From positions 4,030,001 to 4,094,000 of the forward strand of contig NZ_CP042912.1 of NCBI RefSeq assembly GCF_008087665.1: a DNA stretch of 64,000 nucleotides, in the 5' to 3' direction. Below are positions 35,424 through 45,151 of the stretch, piece after piece. The translations under genes and the position numbers were made by a program. The notes beneath the pieces are model-generated. The model saw only the letters and a program-made list of their open reading frames with translations. It made no database searches and was not told where the DNA came from. The DNA is from Mariniblastus fucicola (GTDB lineage: Bacteria; Planctomycetota; Planctomycetia; Pirellulales; Pirellulaceae). The stretch's first letter is position 1, and every line of letters begins with the position of its first letter.

Positions 35424-35948
35424 TTGTTTGGGTCACCATCCCTGAATGAAGCAGTCGCAATCTTTGCGACACATATTATAACGTCGGAGGCCACAATTCA
35501 GTTCACTGATTTTTCGGGGCAACCAAACTGCCAGCATGCAAATCCATTTTCGTTTTCTCATGAACCATCGATCCGACGGCACGTACTTAGCGTCAGTCAA
35601 CCATCTTCGGTATCAAATTGCCCAGAAAGCGTTGAACAACACTGAACAAACTGAACGAATCACCGCCGTTACGTGATTCGAAGAATCCATCCCCAAAACA
35701 AAGGACTCCAGATTCGCTAGCACTCCGGTCGATACCATTCATGTTCGCACTGCATTGGTCGCTTGACACATGGATGGCACATTCATCGACTGAGTTTGCA
35801 TTGGAAAGTTGGCTTCAACGGATGGAGCAAAAAACAACTGCCGATCGCGAAAATGGAATTGTGCTAAATCCAAAATAATGGAATCCTGTGCGTGAATGAA
35901 AACATTCGCGAGTGGAAACCTCAACCCCCGAAACCGGGAGAGACCAAA
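35424..35948. other. intergenic region upstream of flgM
   Basis: 525 bases between a minus-strand start and a plus-strand start, so both promoters should be here. A 46-codon open frame at 35537-35677 (plus) has no ribosome site and no recognisable domain. The flgM frame is open back to 35892. I see no clear sigma-28 (TAAA...GCCGATAA) or sigma-54 box. Confidence 0.4.
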
Positions 35949-36215
35949 ATGCAAATCAGACCTACATCAAACGTTCAGTCAACTTCTTCAGTTAATCTGC
36001 ACGCCAACAACGCGACCTCTTCGACAGACACGAACCACTCGATCCCTGTCGACCAGGTGGATATCTCTTCAGAAGCTCAATCGATCACCCAAACTGGTAC
36101 CGATTTCCGCAGCGACCGAGTCAACGAAATTCGTGCTCAGATCAGCAGCGGTGTCTACGAAACGCCAGCCAAGATCGATGCTGCAATCAGCCGATTGCTG
36201 GACGAGATCGCCTAA
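35949..36215 (+). CDS. flgM: anti-sigma-28 factor FlgM
   Basis: 88 residues. The N-terminal half is a Ser/Thr/Asn-rich disordered segment. The C-terminal half is the sigma-28-binding region: DQVDISSEAQSI, then RSDRVNEIRAQISSGVYETP and KIDAAISRLLDEIA, which matches the FlgM family (R-x-I-x-x-G-x-Y and a final helix). FlgM holds FliA inactive until the hook is complete and is then exported. GGGAGAG eight bases upstream supports ATG 35949 over the earlier in-frame ATG at 35892. A bidirectional terminator follows. Confidence 0.9.
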   Translation: MQIRPTSNVQSTSSVNLHANNATSSTDTNHSIPVDQVDISSEAQSITQTGTDFRSDRVNEIRAQISSGVYETPAKIDAAISRLLDEIA

Positions 36216-36241
36216 CGCGATTCCAGAAAATATCTCCATCG

Positions 36242-36277
36242 AACCTCCGATTTGCGTTTGCAAGCCGGAGGTTTTTT
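36242..36277. terminator. bidirectional terminator between flgM and the PVC cytochrome
   Basis: AACCTCCG (36242-36249) pairs with CGGAGGTT (36266-36273), with an inner TTGC/GCAA hairpin, followed by T on the plus strand (to 36277). It serves flgM and ends four bases before the stop of the convergent cytochrome gene. Confidence 0.8.
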
Positions 36278-36281
36278 CGTG

Positions 36282-39017
36282 CTACAGGCTTCTCAACCAA
36301 GCCCACAGATCCGCAACGTCCTGATCCGTGGCTTCACGCAGCAACCCCTCGGGCATCAGCGACTCGTTGGACTTCCGACTAAGCTCGATGTCTTCCGCAG
36401 CGACCCGAACGACTTCGCCAGTTTCTGTCGCCAACAGGATTCCAGCCATCGACTCATAGACGACGCTGCCACGGAATAGCTGACCGTCTTCGGTTGCGAC
36501 CACGAACGCGCGATAGCGATCAGGAACATTATCATTTGGATCCGCGATCGCTTTCAGGACATCATCCCGTGAGAAACGCGATGCGATTCCCGCAAGCGAA
36601 GGGCCTGAGTTCTGTCCGCCGCCATCGTGACACGTCGCACACTGAAACTTTTTGTAGGCGAGACTTCCGCGAGCTGTGTCGCCGGTTGAAAAATCGATCT
36701 TGGAGAATCGCGTCAGCATTTCAGCCGCGGAACCGCTCGATTTGATATCGACCGAATGTTTGTTGACCAGATGCTGTTTCCAAAGCTCAAAGCTCGACCG
36801 CTGTTCACGTTTCGCGACTTCACTCAAATCGTAGCGGCGGATGGGATACCGAAAACTTGTTCCGGTCCATTTCTGCAACAGCATCACGATCTGATCGCGA
36901 ACGGAAATCTCCGGATTGGTCCAGCCAAGCATTCCTTCGAGAGCCAACAAAGCTTCAAAATCCGACTTGGTGGCACCGTGGTTCGCGAGCTTCTGCAATC
37001 CGATCAAACTGGCTTTGTTAACGGTCAAGCTGAACGACTTGAGTCCTCGCATCAACAAGTCACGGTCTTCGGGCTGCGGACTTCGATGAACACTCATGAC
37101 GACGACATCCATGAATTCATCACGATCAGCAAACATCCGCAGCAATTTCATAAAGCGAGGATCACGCGAAATACTTTGCAGCTGCGACTTCGTTGCTGCG
37201 TCGGGATCGGCTTCGATTTTTGCCGCGATTTTAACGCGAGCGACGTTACGAAAGATCTCGGGTAGCGAATCGTAGATCCAGATATCTGACGCGGCACCAA
37301 ACGTCGGGTTCTGCACGATCGATTCCGGAATTCGCATGTCACGAAACAGAGCTTCTGCCAATTGCTGCATCCGCGGTTTCCAGTTTCGATCCACTGGCAA
37401 ATCAGCAGCGTCGATTTCGCGTCGGACTCGCAGCAACCCATTCGCAATACCCGACGCCGAATCAGATTCGAGCTTGCCGCCGGCGACCGCGAGGCAATTC
37501 AGGTAGTGAATTCGTTGGACGGGGTCGTTTTCTCTATTCGCTATCGCCGCCAGAGCGTTGGCAACTGCACCATTCTCCAGGTTGATCATACCTGCCAAAC
37601 GAGCGCACTCGAACATATCGCCGTCACGCTTCAGCATCGCCAGCAGCTTGTTTGAAATTGTGGCCTTCGCTCCTCCTTCAGCCGTGAAGGCATGTTTTGC
37701 CTGATGTCCAGCAAACATGCGATCGCCATCGCAGCCACCAAGGAATAGCTGCAACCCGCGAATGATCATTTCGAGGTCAGGTCCGCTCGACGTCTCCGCT
37801 TTGTCGAGCCACGCGATAAACGCGGAGCCTCTAGCGGCCCCATTTGACTTCAAATCATTGACCAGGCTTTTTTTCAGCTGCTCATTAAGTTGATTGTTAG
37901 GCTGTGCATCGCGAAGGGTGACGTTTTGGGCCTCCGAATCCAACACCGAACCGTCTTTCCAAATTCGATAGAGCGCACCTTCTGTGCCACGTCCGCCCGT
38001 GGTGATGAAGAGCGAACCATCTTTCGAAAACTCCAGGTCCGTCACCGCGAAGCCAAAGTTCCCGGTCGGTTTTGCGAAGATCTGAACTTCTTTCCCCAGC
38101 TTCGCGACACCGATGCGACCGAAGGTCCAATCGCCAACGAAAACGGCGTCCTGATAGGCTGGACCGAAGCGATTGGTTCGGCACGTCGCCACTCCAGTCG
38201 GGCTGCCGCGCCCCATTTCACCAACGAGAGTTGGCATGTCGAAGAAACTGGCGGGTCGTTTCCAACTGGCAGAAACCCAGCCAGCATCGTCTCCCGGTTT
38301 TGTATTGAAGATTCGGGTTGGACGATACCAGGGAAGCGAAACGTCGCGTTCGCCATCACTATCGTACACGTAGGCGTTCCCGTCGGCATCGAAATCAAAG
38401 TCGTATGGATTGCGAAAGCCATGGTTCACGATCTCAGCCGCGAAATTTGCACCCACGCCAACATCGGCAGGAAATCGCATCAAAAATCCGGCGCGAGGTT
38501 CCTTAACCGGAGAGCTTGGCAGAGAGTAATACTCTGGGCGAATCTGCGTGGCGTTGCCGCAAATGACATACCACCATTTCTTGTCAGCACTTCGCCGAAT
38601 AGCGTGCGAACCGTGCTCAGCGTTCGTCGTGATCGGAACGATGTCCTCAAATACGAATGGCTGGCCTTCTTCGCGCGAAACCGACCTTTTGATCGCGCCG
38701 TCGACAGTCAGCCACATTTGCGATCCGTCAAACCAAACTCCCTGGGCAATGCCTTTGGTGACAGCAAGCGTTTCGAATTTCTCAAAAACGCCGTCGCCAT
38801 CTTCGTCCAGCATCCGTCGCACGTAGCCAGGACCTGATACGATCGGCGCTCCGTCCGGATCAACCGTCATCGCGGAAGCATCCGGTACGAGGTCGTTGCC
38901 AGCGACCTTTTTGATTGAGTAACCGTCGGGCAATTCTACCGGGACGTTCTGGCAAACGGCGGTTTGCAATGCCCACGCCAATGCAACGATGGACAGGTTT
39001 AGGTGCGTTGTTCTCAT
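36282..39017 (-). CDS. PVC-type membrane-associated dehydrogenase/cytochrome c with CxxCH haem site
   Basis: 911 residues. A signal peptide (LNLSIVALAWALQTAVCQN) is followed by a six-bladed propeller-like sorbosone-dehydrogenase region (about 25-370). Its signs are ELPDGYSIKKVAGNDLVPD, DEDGDGVFEKFETLA, AEHGSHAIRRSADKKWWYV, VNHGFRNPYDFDFDADGNAY and DLEFSKDGSLFITTGGRGTE. The middle is helical and repeat-like. Near the C-terminus is one haem c site CATCHDGG with the distal region LAGIASRFSRDDVLKAIADP. Planctomycetes encode many such periplasmic proteins; they are thought to oxidise sugars or alcohols, but the substrate is unknown. It is a single gene, 31 bases after the start-to-stop boundary with the ABC permease gene, so it may be transcribed after it. 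Confidence 0.9.
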   Translation of the reverse strand: MRTTHLNLSIVALAWALQTAVCQNVPVELPDGYSIKKVAGNDLVPDASAMTVDPDGAPIVSGPGYVRRMLDEDGDGVFEKFETLAVTKGIAQGVWFDGSQMWLTVDGAIKRSVSREEGQPFVFEDIVPITTNAEHGSHAIRRSADKKWWYVICGNATQIRPEYYSLPSSPVKEPRAGFLMRFPADVGVGANFAAEIVNHGFRNPYDFDFDADGNAYVYDSDGERDVSLPWYRPTRIFNTKPGDDAGWVSASWKRPASFFDMPTLVGEMGRGSPTGVATCRTNRFGPAYQDAVFVGDWTFGRIGVAKLGKEVQIFAKPTGNFGFAVTDLEFSKDGSLFITTGGRGTEGALYRIWKDGSVLDSEAQNVTLRDAQPNNQLNEQLKKSLVNDLKSNGAARGSAFIAWLDKAETSSGPDLEMIIRGLQLFLGGCDGDRMFAGHQAKHAFTAEGGAKATISNKLLAMLKRDGDMFECARLAGMINLENGAVANALAAIANRENDPVQRIHYLNCLAVAGGKLESDSASGIANGLLRVRREIDAADLPVDRNWKPRMQQLAEALFRDMRIPESIVQNPTFGAASDIWIYDSLPEIFRNVARVKIAAKIEADPDAATKSQLQSISRDPRFMKLLRMFADRDEFMDVVVMSVHRSPQPEDRDLLMRGLKSFSLTVNKASLIGLQKLANHGATKSDFEALLALEGMLGWTNPEISVRDQIVMLLQKWTGTSFRYPIRRYDLSEVAKREQRSSFELWKQHLVNKHSVDIKSSGSAAEMLTRFSKIDFSTGDTARGSLAYKKFQCATCHDGGGQNSGPSLAGIASRFSRDDVLKAIADPNDNVPDRYRAFVVATEDGQLFRGSVVYESMAGILLATETGEVVRVAAEDIELSRKSNESLMPEGLLREATDQDVADLWAWLRSL

Positions 39018-39048
39018 CCCGAAAGTATAACGTCGATTCAGCGCGATT

Positions 39049-41364
39049 TCATTCGATAGTCACGACATTCGTATGGCGTGTGGATCGAATCACAATCATC
39101 AAGCCGAACGCCGCTACCGCGCACGCGACCAAGCCCCACGTCGGCGGTATCTTCTCTGCTTCTTTGGGGAACCAGGAAAGTTCACTCAGCTGTTTTTGAT
39201 AGTAGCCCAAAAACGCGACCGTCCCGTTGTGCAACGCGTGCAAAATGAAGCCCGGCCAAATCGAATTCGACTTCCACGCGAGATAGCCCAGCAGAATTCC
39301 GATCAGCATCGTTGGCAGAAACCGGTCCAGTGAAATGGCACTGTTGGACAGAATGTGAAAGACGCCGAACAGTATCGCTGTCGTCGCAATCGCACTCCAG
39401 GCTTTCCACTCTTTGGCGAGTGACCGCAGCAGCATTCCTCGAAAAAACCACTCCTCGCAGAAAGCCGGGATGAGCGAAAAGCATAATGCAATGATCGCCG
39501 GTGACACCTGACGGAATCGCTCAACCTGTTCGCCGCTTAACTTCACCAGCAACTCATGCCGCTCCGACGCAGCGGCTTCTCCCGCCAGCATTCCGTAGAT
39601 CGCGTAAGTGCCTTCTACCATCAACATCACAATCGGCCACAGACTCAGGCCCAGCACAATCGCGGCGACAAAGTAGCTCCATTTGGTGCTGTTCAAACCA
39701 AAGGCGGTTCGAAAACTGACTCGATTCATCCACGCGACAAACGAAGGGATGACGAAAAACGACGCGATCGTGAACGCCGCCATCAACAAACAGAACAGTG
39801 AGAAGTTTTCTGCAAGAGCCTTGCCAACCCGCCCCAAAACGCCAATGGAGACCATATTGAATGGCAACAACAGAACGAGGCACAGCAACGCAGAGACAAT
39901 CGGGACGAAAGCAGCAACACGCTTGGGACGTTTTAGCAGACTCGAAACATTGACCTGCTGAGAATACAAAATGGAGTCGGCACCGAATGTTCTGGCCGCG
40001 ATCGACAACGCCACGAAGGCGTATACCAAAGTTGAGATTACGGCGATCGCTGCGGCGCCGGCTTGAACTTCGCCCTGCATGACGTCCCGAGCCAGCACCA
40101 ACAAGTTCATCATCGGCGTCACGGCAGTTAGCCCCCCAAGCTGAACAGTGGGAGACATCGCCAACAGTCCCGGGCCGAGCGAAAGTAAAATGATGGGCAC
40201 GAGGTAGGCTTGAGCTTCTTTGAACGATCGGGCAAAGCTGGTCACCATCAGCAAGCACGCTGCGAAGAAACAGGCGAACAGGACCAACAGCAGGAACACT
40301 TTGAAAATGATTCCAACGCTCAATCCTCCTCCGGGCAGCATCGTGTCGAGCTGAAAGACCCACATCACGATCGTCATCCCGATAAGGTTCAGGATCGCGG
40401 TCAGCACCGCCACCGTCACCACGGCCACGAATTTGGCCAGCAAGATTCCCATTCGCGGAACCGGCGCGGCCATCAGTGTTTCCAACGTACCGCGTTCACG
40501 TTCGCCAGCGGTCAGATCGATCGCCGGATAAACGGCTCCGGTGATGGTCATCAAAACCAAAGCCAACGGAATCAGCGACGCAATTGTGCCACCGGCTGAC
40601 TTGTTTTCACCAATTTCGATTTTGCTGACAACCGGTTCGCAAACGGGCAAGGTTCCGCCCTGGTCCTGAAAAACTTTTCGGATGAAAACGTCGTTCCATT
40701 GCCGGAATCTGTTTCGAATATAGTTCGCGGCTTCTTCCGAAATACGATCGTCGCGCCGCAGAATCCGGAACCCGGTGACCTGAAGTTTCTGCAGATCGAT
40801 TTCCAGTTCCAACCCGACATCGGCGTCGCCTTGAGCCACAATCTGAGCCATGTCGCCATTGCCCTGGCCGTTGAGGAACATCCAATTGTTGTTCTCAAGC
40901 GACGGACCAAGATCAGAATTTGCATCGCTGACCTGATAGTCGAGATTGGCTTCTTCAGCCGAGTTTCCATCCGCGAAAACTTCGCCGGCGGCAATGCCTT
41001 GCGAGTCTGACTCTGCCACGCCTTCGCCAGCGTCACCGTTGCTCGAGTCTGTTACGTAATCGACTTCATCGAGGGCACGTGAGACCCGCAGCAAAAAAGC
41101 CCTGACTTCGTCATCGCTCAAATTCGAAGCGAAAACAATTCCGTAGCCGGGCTCTTCTTCACCAGGCAGTTGCTTGAGCGACGACAGCAGGAAATTCTGG
41201 AACACGAGGCTGAGGATTGGATACACCAACAACGGCATCAGGATCAGAGTGACGATCGTTCTCCGATCGCGCAATGTCTCCCGAAGCTCCTTTCGTGCCA
41301 GTCGCCAAATTCTGGCAATTCCACCTCTGGTTTGTGTTCGGCTGGTTGTTTCTGGAGCGTTCAA
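39049..41364 (-). CDS. ABC-2 exporter permease (NatB-like) fused to a CPBP intramembrane protease
   Basis: 771 residues. The N-terminal part (about 15-500) is an ABC-2 permease: cytoplasmic LARKELRETLRDRRTIVTLI, a first helix, a large extracytoplasmic domain (about 70-260), then five helices including LTAGERERGTLETLMAAPVP. From about 510 a second set of helices leads to a CPBP/CAAX-type glutamic protease with all motifs: Glu637-Glu638...Arg642 (CEEWFFRG), FxxxH at 666-670 (FGVFH) and HxxxN at 709-713 (HALHN). The protease half may cut signal peptides or the exported cargo, or mature a peptide. The substrate is unknown. It starts at TTG eight bases after the stop of the ATPase gene, so translation is probably coupled. 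Confidence 0.9.
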   Translation of the reverse strand: MNAPETTSRTQTRGGIARIWRLARKELRETLRDRRTIVTLILMPLLVYPILSLVFQNFLLSSLKQLPGEEEPGYGIVFASNLSDDEVRAFLLRVSRALDEVDYVTDSSNGDAGEGVAESDSQGIAAGEVFADGNSAEEANLDYQVSDANSDLGPSLENNNWMFLNGQGNGDMAQIVAQGDADVGLELEIDLQKLQVTGFRILRRDDRISEEAANYIRNRFRQWNDVFIRKVFQDQGGTLPVCEPVVSKIEIGENKSAGGTIASLIPLALVLMTITGAVYPAIDLTAGERERGTLETLMAAPVPRMGILLAKFVAVVTVAVLTAILNLIGMTIVMWVFQLDTMLPGGGLSVGIIFKVFLLLVLFACFFAACLLMVTSFARSFKEAQAYLVPIILLSLGPGLLAMSPTVQLGGLTAVTPMMNLLVLARDVMQGEVQAGAAAIAVISTLVYAFVALSIAARTFGADSILYSQQVNVSSLLKRPKRVAAFVPIVSALLCLVLLLPFNMVSIGVLGRVGKALAENFSLFCLLMAAFTIASFFVIPSFVAWMNRVSFRTAFGLNSTKWSYFVAAIVLGLSLWPIVMLMVEGTYAIYGMLAGEAAASERHELLVKLSGEQVERFRQVSPAIIALCFSLIPAFCEEWFFRGMLLRSLAKEWKAWSAIATTAILFGVFHILSNSAISLDRFLPTMLIGILLGYLAWKSNSIWPGFILHALHNGTVAFLGYYQKQLSELSWFPKEAEKIPPTWGLVACAVAAFGLMIVIRSTRHTNVVTIE

Positions 41365-41372
41365 TCAATAAC

Positions 41373-42155
41373 TCAAACAGATGATTCTTCCGGCGCCGAA
41401 ATCTCTTTCGACGAGTACTTTCCCTCGATGATGTCGACAAAAATTTCGACAAGATCCTGTCGCCCAGTCTGCTGTTGCAACTCAGCCAGCGTTCCGCCAA
41501 GCACCAATTTTCCTTCATGCAACAAGCCGAACCGATCGCAGACCCGCTGTGCCTGCTCAAGTCGGTGGGTGCACAAAATGATGGCTTTGCCCTGATCACG
41601 TAACAGATCGATATGCCGAAAGATGACCTGGCTGCCGACAACATCCAGTCCGAGCGTCGGTTCGTCAAAGATCATCACGCTGGGGTCGTGGATCATCGCA
41701 CGAGCGAGATTGATCCGTTGCTTTTCTCCGGTGCTTAGGCCGGCACATCGCCGATGCAAAAATTTCTCAAACCCCAACAGCTCTGACAGAAGCTCGATTC
41801 TGGCTTCACAGTCTTCCGGGCTCATGCCATATACGTCTCCGAAAAAGCTGAGCATCTCATGCGCGGTCAGCCATTGATAGACTCCTGCGGATGAGGAAAC
41901 AAAGCCAACGCGACGTTTGACTTCTTCGGGCTGATCGTCAGAACGAAAGCCGTGGATTTCTGCGAATCCGGAGTTCGCTTTCAACAGCCCCAGAATCATC
42001 CGCATCGAAGTCGTTTTGCCGGCTCCGTTGGGCCCCAGCAAGCCGAAGACTTCTCCGGCTCCGACGTGAAAAGAAATGCTATCCGCCGCGACAACATCGC
42101 GATCCGGCAGTTCGAATCGTCTGGTGAGCTCATGGACGTTGATGACGTTTGACAT
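41373..42155 (-). CDS. ABC transporter ATPase (NatA-like) paired with the permease-CPBP fusion
   Basis: 260 residues. Walker A GLLGPNGAGKTTSMRM, the Q-loop segment VGFVSSSAGVYQWLT, signature LSTGEKQRINLARA (with T in place of the second G), Walker B VMIFDEPTLGLD and H-loop ILCTHRLEQAQ are all present. It powers the permease encoded eight bases downstream. NatAB-type systems export sodium or, in Firmicutes, peptides and antimicrobials. The substrate is not readable here. ATG 42155 is chosen; an earlier frame extension to 42227 has no homology-like sequence. recQ is divergent, with a 232-base interval that contains a long palindrome. Confidence 0.93.
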   Translation of the reverse strand: MSNVINVHELTRRFELPDRDVVAADSISFHVGAGEVFGLLGPNGAGKTTSMRMILGLLKANSGFAEIHGFRSDDQPEEVKRRVGFVSSSAGVYQWLTAHEMLSFFGDVYGMSPEDCEARIELLSELLGFEKFLHRRCAGLSTGEKQRINLARAMIHDPSVMIFDEPTLGLDVVGSQVIFRHIDLLRDQGKAIILCTHRLEQAQRVCDRFGLLHEGKLVLGGTLAELQQQTGRQDLVEIFVDIIEGKYSSKEISAPEESSV

Positions 42156-42212
42156 GAATAGATTGGAATCACTATCGAAGTTGAAAGCCACGGGGGATGA
42201 ACAGATTTTTCT

Positions 42213-42224
42213 GTACGTACGTAC
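42213..42224. repeat. 12-base perfect palindrome upstream of natA-like and recQ genes
   Basis: GTACGTACGTAC is a perfect palindrome placed 58 bases before the ATPase start and about 160 bases before recQ. It could be a dimeric-regulator operator. It may also be a chance simple repeat. Confidence 0.4.
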
Positions 42225-42347
42225 CACGTTTCGGTTTGATTAAATTTATCCAGCCTGTTCCGCTGAATTTTTCAGTTTTGGCGTCACAGCCAGACAATCA
42301 AAATCAAGGAAACCGCCAACATGGCTTCGAGCGGCGAAGAATTGCGC

Positions 42348-42353
42348 TATAAT
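42348..42353 (+). promoter_or_regulatory. sigma-70-like -10 box upstream of recQ
   Basis: TATAAT, a perfect -10 match, 34 bases before the GTG start of recQ. The region 16-18 bases upstream has no good TTGACA, so the -35 is weak or replaced. Planctomycete promoters are poorly defined, so this is a candidate only. Confidence 0.4.
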
Positions 42354-42387
42354 CCATGCCTTCCCAGACCTGTCAGCCCCCCATGCC

Positions 42388-45090
42388 GTGACCAACAAAC
42401 CGCTCAATCCAGATGACTGGCTACCGAACTTTGGCCTGCCGGGATTTCGCCCCGGTCAGCGTCAGGTCATCGATGCTGTGATCTCCGGCCGAGACACGCT
42501 TTGTATCATGCCGACCGGCGGAGGCAAAAGCCTCTGTTTCCAGCTGCCGACGATCGCGCGTTCCGGCATGGCGATCGTGATCTCGCCGTTGATCGCTTTG
42601 ATGAAAGATCAGGTCGACTCCCTCAACGCCATCGACGTACCCGCAACTTTCATCAACAGTTCACTGTCGCAAGACGAGCAACAGAACCGATTGGCCAGGA
42701 TGGCGGCCGGCCAGTACAAGCTGGTTTACATCGCGCCCGAGAGATTACGCAGCAACGCATTCATGCGGGCGATCAGCAAGATTGAGATTCAGCTGCTGGC
42801 CGTCGATGAAGCTCACTGCATCAGCCAGTGGGGGCACGATTTCCGTCCGGACTACGCAAGACTTGGAAAGTTCCGGGAACGCATCGGCAATCCCCAAACG
42901 GTAGCCCTCACCGCAACGGCGACCAAGCTGGTTCAGGACGACATTGCCAAGATTTTGGGCATGAAGGATCCGGCAACGTTTGTGACCGGGTTCGCTCGAG
43001 ACAATCTTTCGCTGTGCGTTGAGAATCCGAACGGCAACCACGAGAAAGATCAACGGCTGCTTGAGTACCTGAAAGAAACGAAAGGCGCAGGAATTATCTA
43101 CGCATCGACGCGGAAAAATTGCGAGCACCTGGTCGAGCTGCTGGAATCGAACCTCGACCGCAAGCTCGCCTTTTATCATGGCGGCCTGTCACCTGACCAG
43201 CGTCGCATGGTTCAGGAAAACTTTATGTCGGGCGAAACGCCGATCATTGTTGCGACAAACGCGTTCGGGATGGGAATCGATAAACCAGACCTTCGCTTCG
43301 TTGTGCACTACAACATGCCTGGCAGCGTGGAGGCGTATTACCAGGAAGCGGGCAGGGCGGGGCGAGATGGCAAACCTTCCCAATGTCTGATGCTGTTTTC
43401 GTATCAGGACAAGTTCATTCAGGAGTTCTTCATCGAGAACTCGTATCCGTCCCGCGAAATGGTTCGCGACGTGTACGAATTCCTGCGAGCAATCCCTGCA
43501 GACCCGATCGAGATGACGCTGCAGGAAATCAAAGAGGAACTGGACCTTTCGATCGGTACGTCGGGCATCGCGACCTGCGAGAATTTGCTGGAGAAAGCCG
43601 GCGCGATCGAGCGTTTGGACTCGAAGAATAACGCGGCAGGGATTCGTATCGATTCGGACATGAGAACGCTGATCGACTTGCTTCCTCCGGGCCAAAAAAC
43701 GCGGCGACACGTGCTTCGCGGACTGGAAAAACTCGTCGGCGAGTTTCGCGGCGAAGTGGTTCTGTTCCAGCCAAAATGGTTGGCAGAACGGCTTGAGATG
43801 AAGTGGACGACGGTCAATCAGCACATTCGCGAACTCACGAAACTGGAACCCGTCAGCTTCGTGCCGCCGTTTCGCGGGAAAGCTGTTCATCTGCGGTGTC
43901 GCGACAAGGCCTTTGGCGATCTGGAAATCGATTTTGCGGAACTTGAACGGCGCCAAAAAGCCGAGATGGAAAAGCTGCAATCGGTGATTCGGCTGGGGAC
44001 GACGCAGCGTTGTCGGCAGTTGGAGATTCTCGAGTACTTCGGTGATCCCGACCGTCGGCGATGTGGTTCTTGCGACAATTGTGACAAACGACCGAAACCG
44101 AATAAGGGAAATTCCAAGTTCGCGGATCCGGATGCGAGCCTGTACGCGGCTCAAGTTGCACTTAGCGGCATCGCCCGCACGCACGGACGAATCGGCAAAA
44201 CGCTGGTCGCCCAGATGCTGAAGGGTTCGACGCAAAAGAAGCTGAAAGGGTTGGGGCTCGATCGGCTCAGCACTTTCGGATTGCTGAAACGTTTGCGCGT
44301 CGACGATATCGTGCAGTTGATTGAGTTCCTGATCGACAACGGCTACGCGGATCAGGTCGAAACGACGAAGTTCCGCCCAACAGTGCAGATCAACGATGAA
44401 GGCAAGATGTTGATGTTAGGCGAGTTGAACATCGATCTGACGGACCGGATGTCAACGAAACTGGTCGACCAAATCGGCATCAAACTGAAGGGCAAGCAAC
44501 CGCATTTGTTGCCAACGCGAGATCAGGCTGACGCGGAATCAGAACCAGAAGGTGACGTGGATTCCAGCGATTCCGACGAAGACAATAGCGGTGTGGCGGA
44601 CGCCGAGACCGACGACGTAGAAGCAGACTCGGTTGAAGAAACGACAGAATTACCCGATTCAGATTCGGATGAACAGCCTGATTCGGTTCGCGAATCGTCT
44701 AATCCACCGGTAGCGCCCGAGCCAAAAGTCAGAATTGACGCAGCGGAACAGTCGCTTCCCGGTCCCGGCCAGGTTCGTCCGAACTTTTTCTGGACTTGGC
44801 GTTTGTTCAAAGAAGGCTACTCGATGGAACACGTCATTCAGGCTCGGCAGCTTGACGACGAGACCGTGTTTGAGCATATGCTTCGTGCGGCCGACGACGG
44901 CTATCCGATCGACATCGCGTGGCTGATCAGCGAAGACGTTCAGCAATCGTTGCATTCGTTTGTTAGCGAAAACGAAGGAAAGCGTTTGCCGCAATTGTTG
45001 GCGTCGCTGCCGGATGGCGTCGAGTCAAACGAATTGATGCTGTTTCTGAAGCAGAGCCCAACAACCGAAGTTGCTGCCTCGGATCTGTAG
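42388..45090 (+). CDS. recQ: RecQ-family ATP-dependent DNA helicase with extended acidic linker and C-terminal HTH
   Basis: 900 residues, about 300 longer than E. coli RecQ. A superfamily-2 helicase core: [20 protein letters not shown] (motif 0), Walker [35 protein letters not shown], then [34 protein letters not shown] and [12 protein letters not shown]. The zinc-binding RQC part has [11 protein letters not shown] and CGSCDNC. Next come a winged-helix segment ([20 protein letters not shown]), an acidic Ser/Asp/Glu-rich linker (about 710-790), and a last domain that looks like a helicase-associated HTH ([20 protein letters not shown]). No HRDC domain is obvious. It unwinds 3'-5' in recombination and replication restart. 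The start is GTG; an ATG five bases earlier is out of frame. Confidence 0.95.
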   Translation: MTNKPLNPDDWLPNFGLPGFRPGQRQVIDAVISGRDTLCIMPTGGGKSLCFQLPTIARSGMAIVISPLIALMKDQVDSLNAIDVPATFINSSLSQDEQQNRLARMAAGQYKLVYIAPERLRSNAFMRAISKIEIQLLAVDEAHCISQWGHDFRPDYARLGKFRERIGNPQTVALTATATKLVQDDIAKILGMKDPATFVTGFARDNLSLCVENPNGNHEKDQRLLEYLKETKGAGIIYASTRKNCEHLVELLESNLDRKLAFYHGGLSPDQRRMVQENFMSGETPIIVATNAFGMGIDKPDLRFVVHYNMPGSVEAYYQEAGRAGRDGKPSQCLMLFSYQDKFIQEFFIENSYPSREMVRDVYEFLRAIPADPIEMTLQEIKEELDLSIGTSGIATCENLLEKAGAIERLDSKNNAAGIRIDSDMRTLIDLLPPGQKTRRHVLRGLEKLVGEFRGEVVLFQPKWLAERLEMKWTTVNQHIRELTKLEPVSFVPPFRGKAVHLRCRDKAFGDLEIDFAELERRQKAEMEKLQSVIRLGTTQRCRQLEILEYFGDPDRRRCGSCDNCDKRPKPNKGNSKFADPDASLYAAQVALSGIARTHGRIGKTLVAQMLKGSTQKKLKGLGLDRLSTFGLLKRLRVDDIVQLIEFLIDNGYADQVETTKFRPTVQINDEGKMLMLGELNIDLTDRMSTKLVDQIGIKLKGKQPHLLPTRDQADAESEPEGDVDSSDSDEDNSGVADAETDDVEADSVEETTELPDSDSDEQPDSVRESSNPPVAPEPKVRIDAAEQSLPGPGQVRPNFFWTWRLFKEGYSMEHVIQARQLDDETVFEHMLRAADDGYPIDIAWLISEDVQQSLHSFVSENEGKRLPQLLASLPDGVESNELMLFLKQSPTTEVAASDL

Positions 45091-45151
45091 CAAGTGGCAC
45101 AGCCTGGCTTTGGGGAGCCACGTCCCTCGCATAGCGAAACCGGCGCGATTC

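Noticed and set aside
35892-35948. Longer FlgM starting at 35892
   Set aside because: The extra 19 residues are unlike FlgM and a good ribosome site sits directly before ATG 35949.
37890-38837. 315-codon plus-strand open frame opposite the PVC cytochrome gene
   Set aside because: It is fully antisense to a clear, long, domain-bearing gene, and its translation has no domain and chance-like composition.
43189-44235. 348-codon minus-strand open frame inside recQ
   Set aside because: Antisense shadow of the helicase gene, Arg-rich and without a domain.
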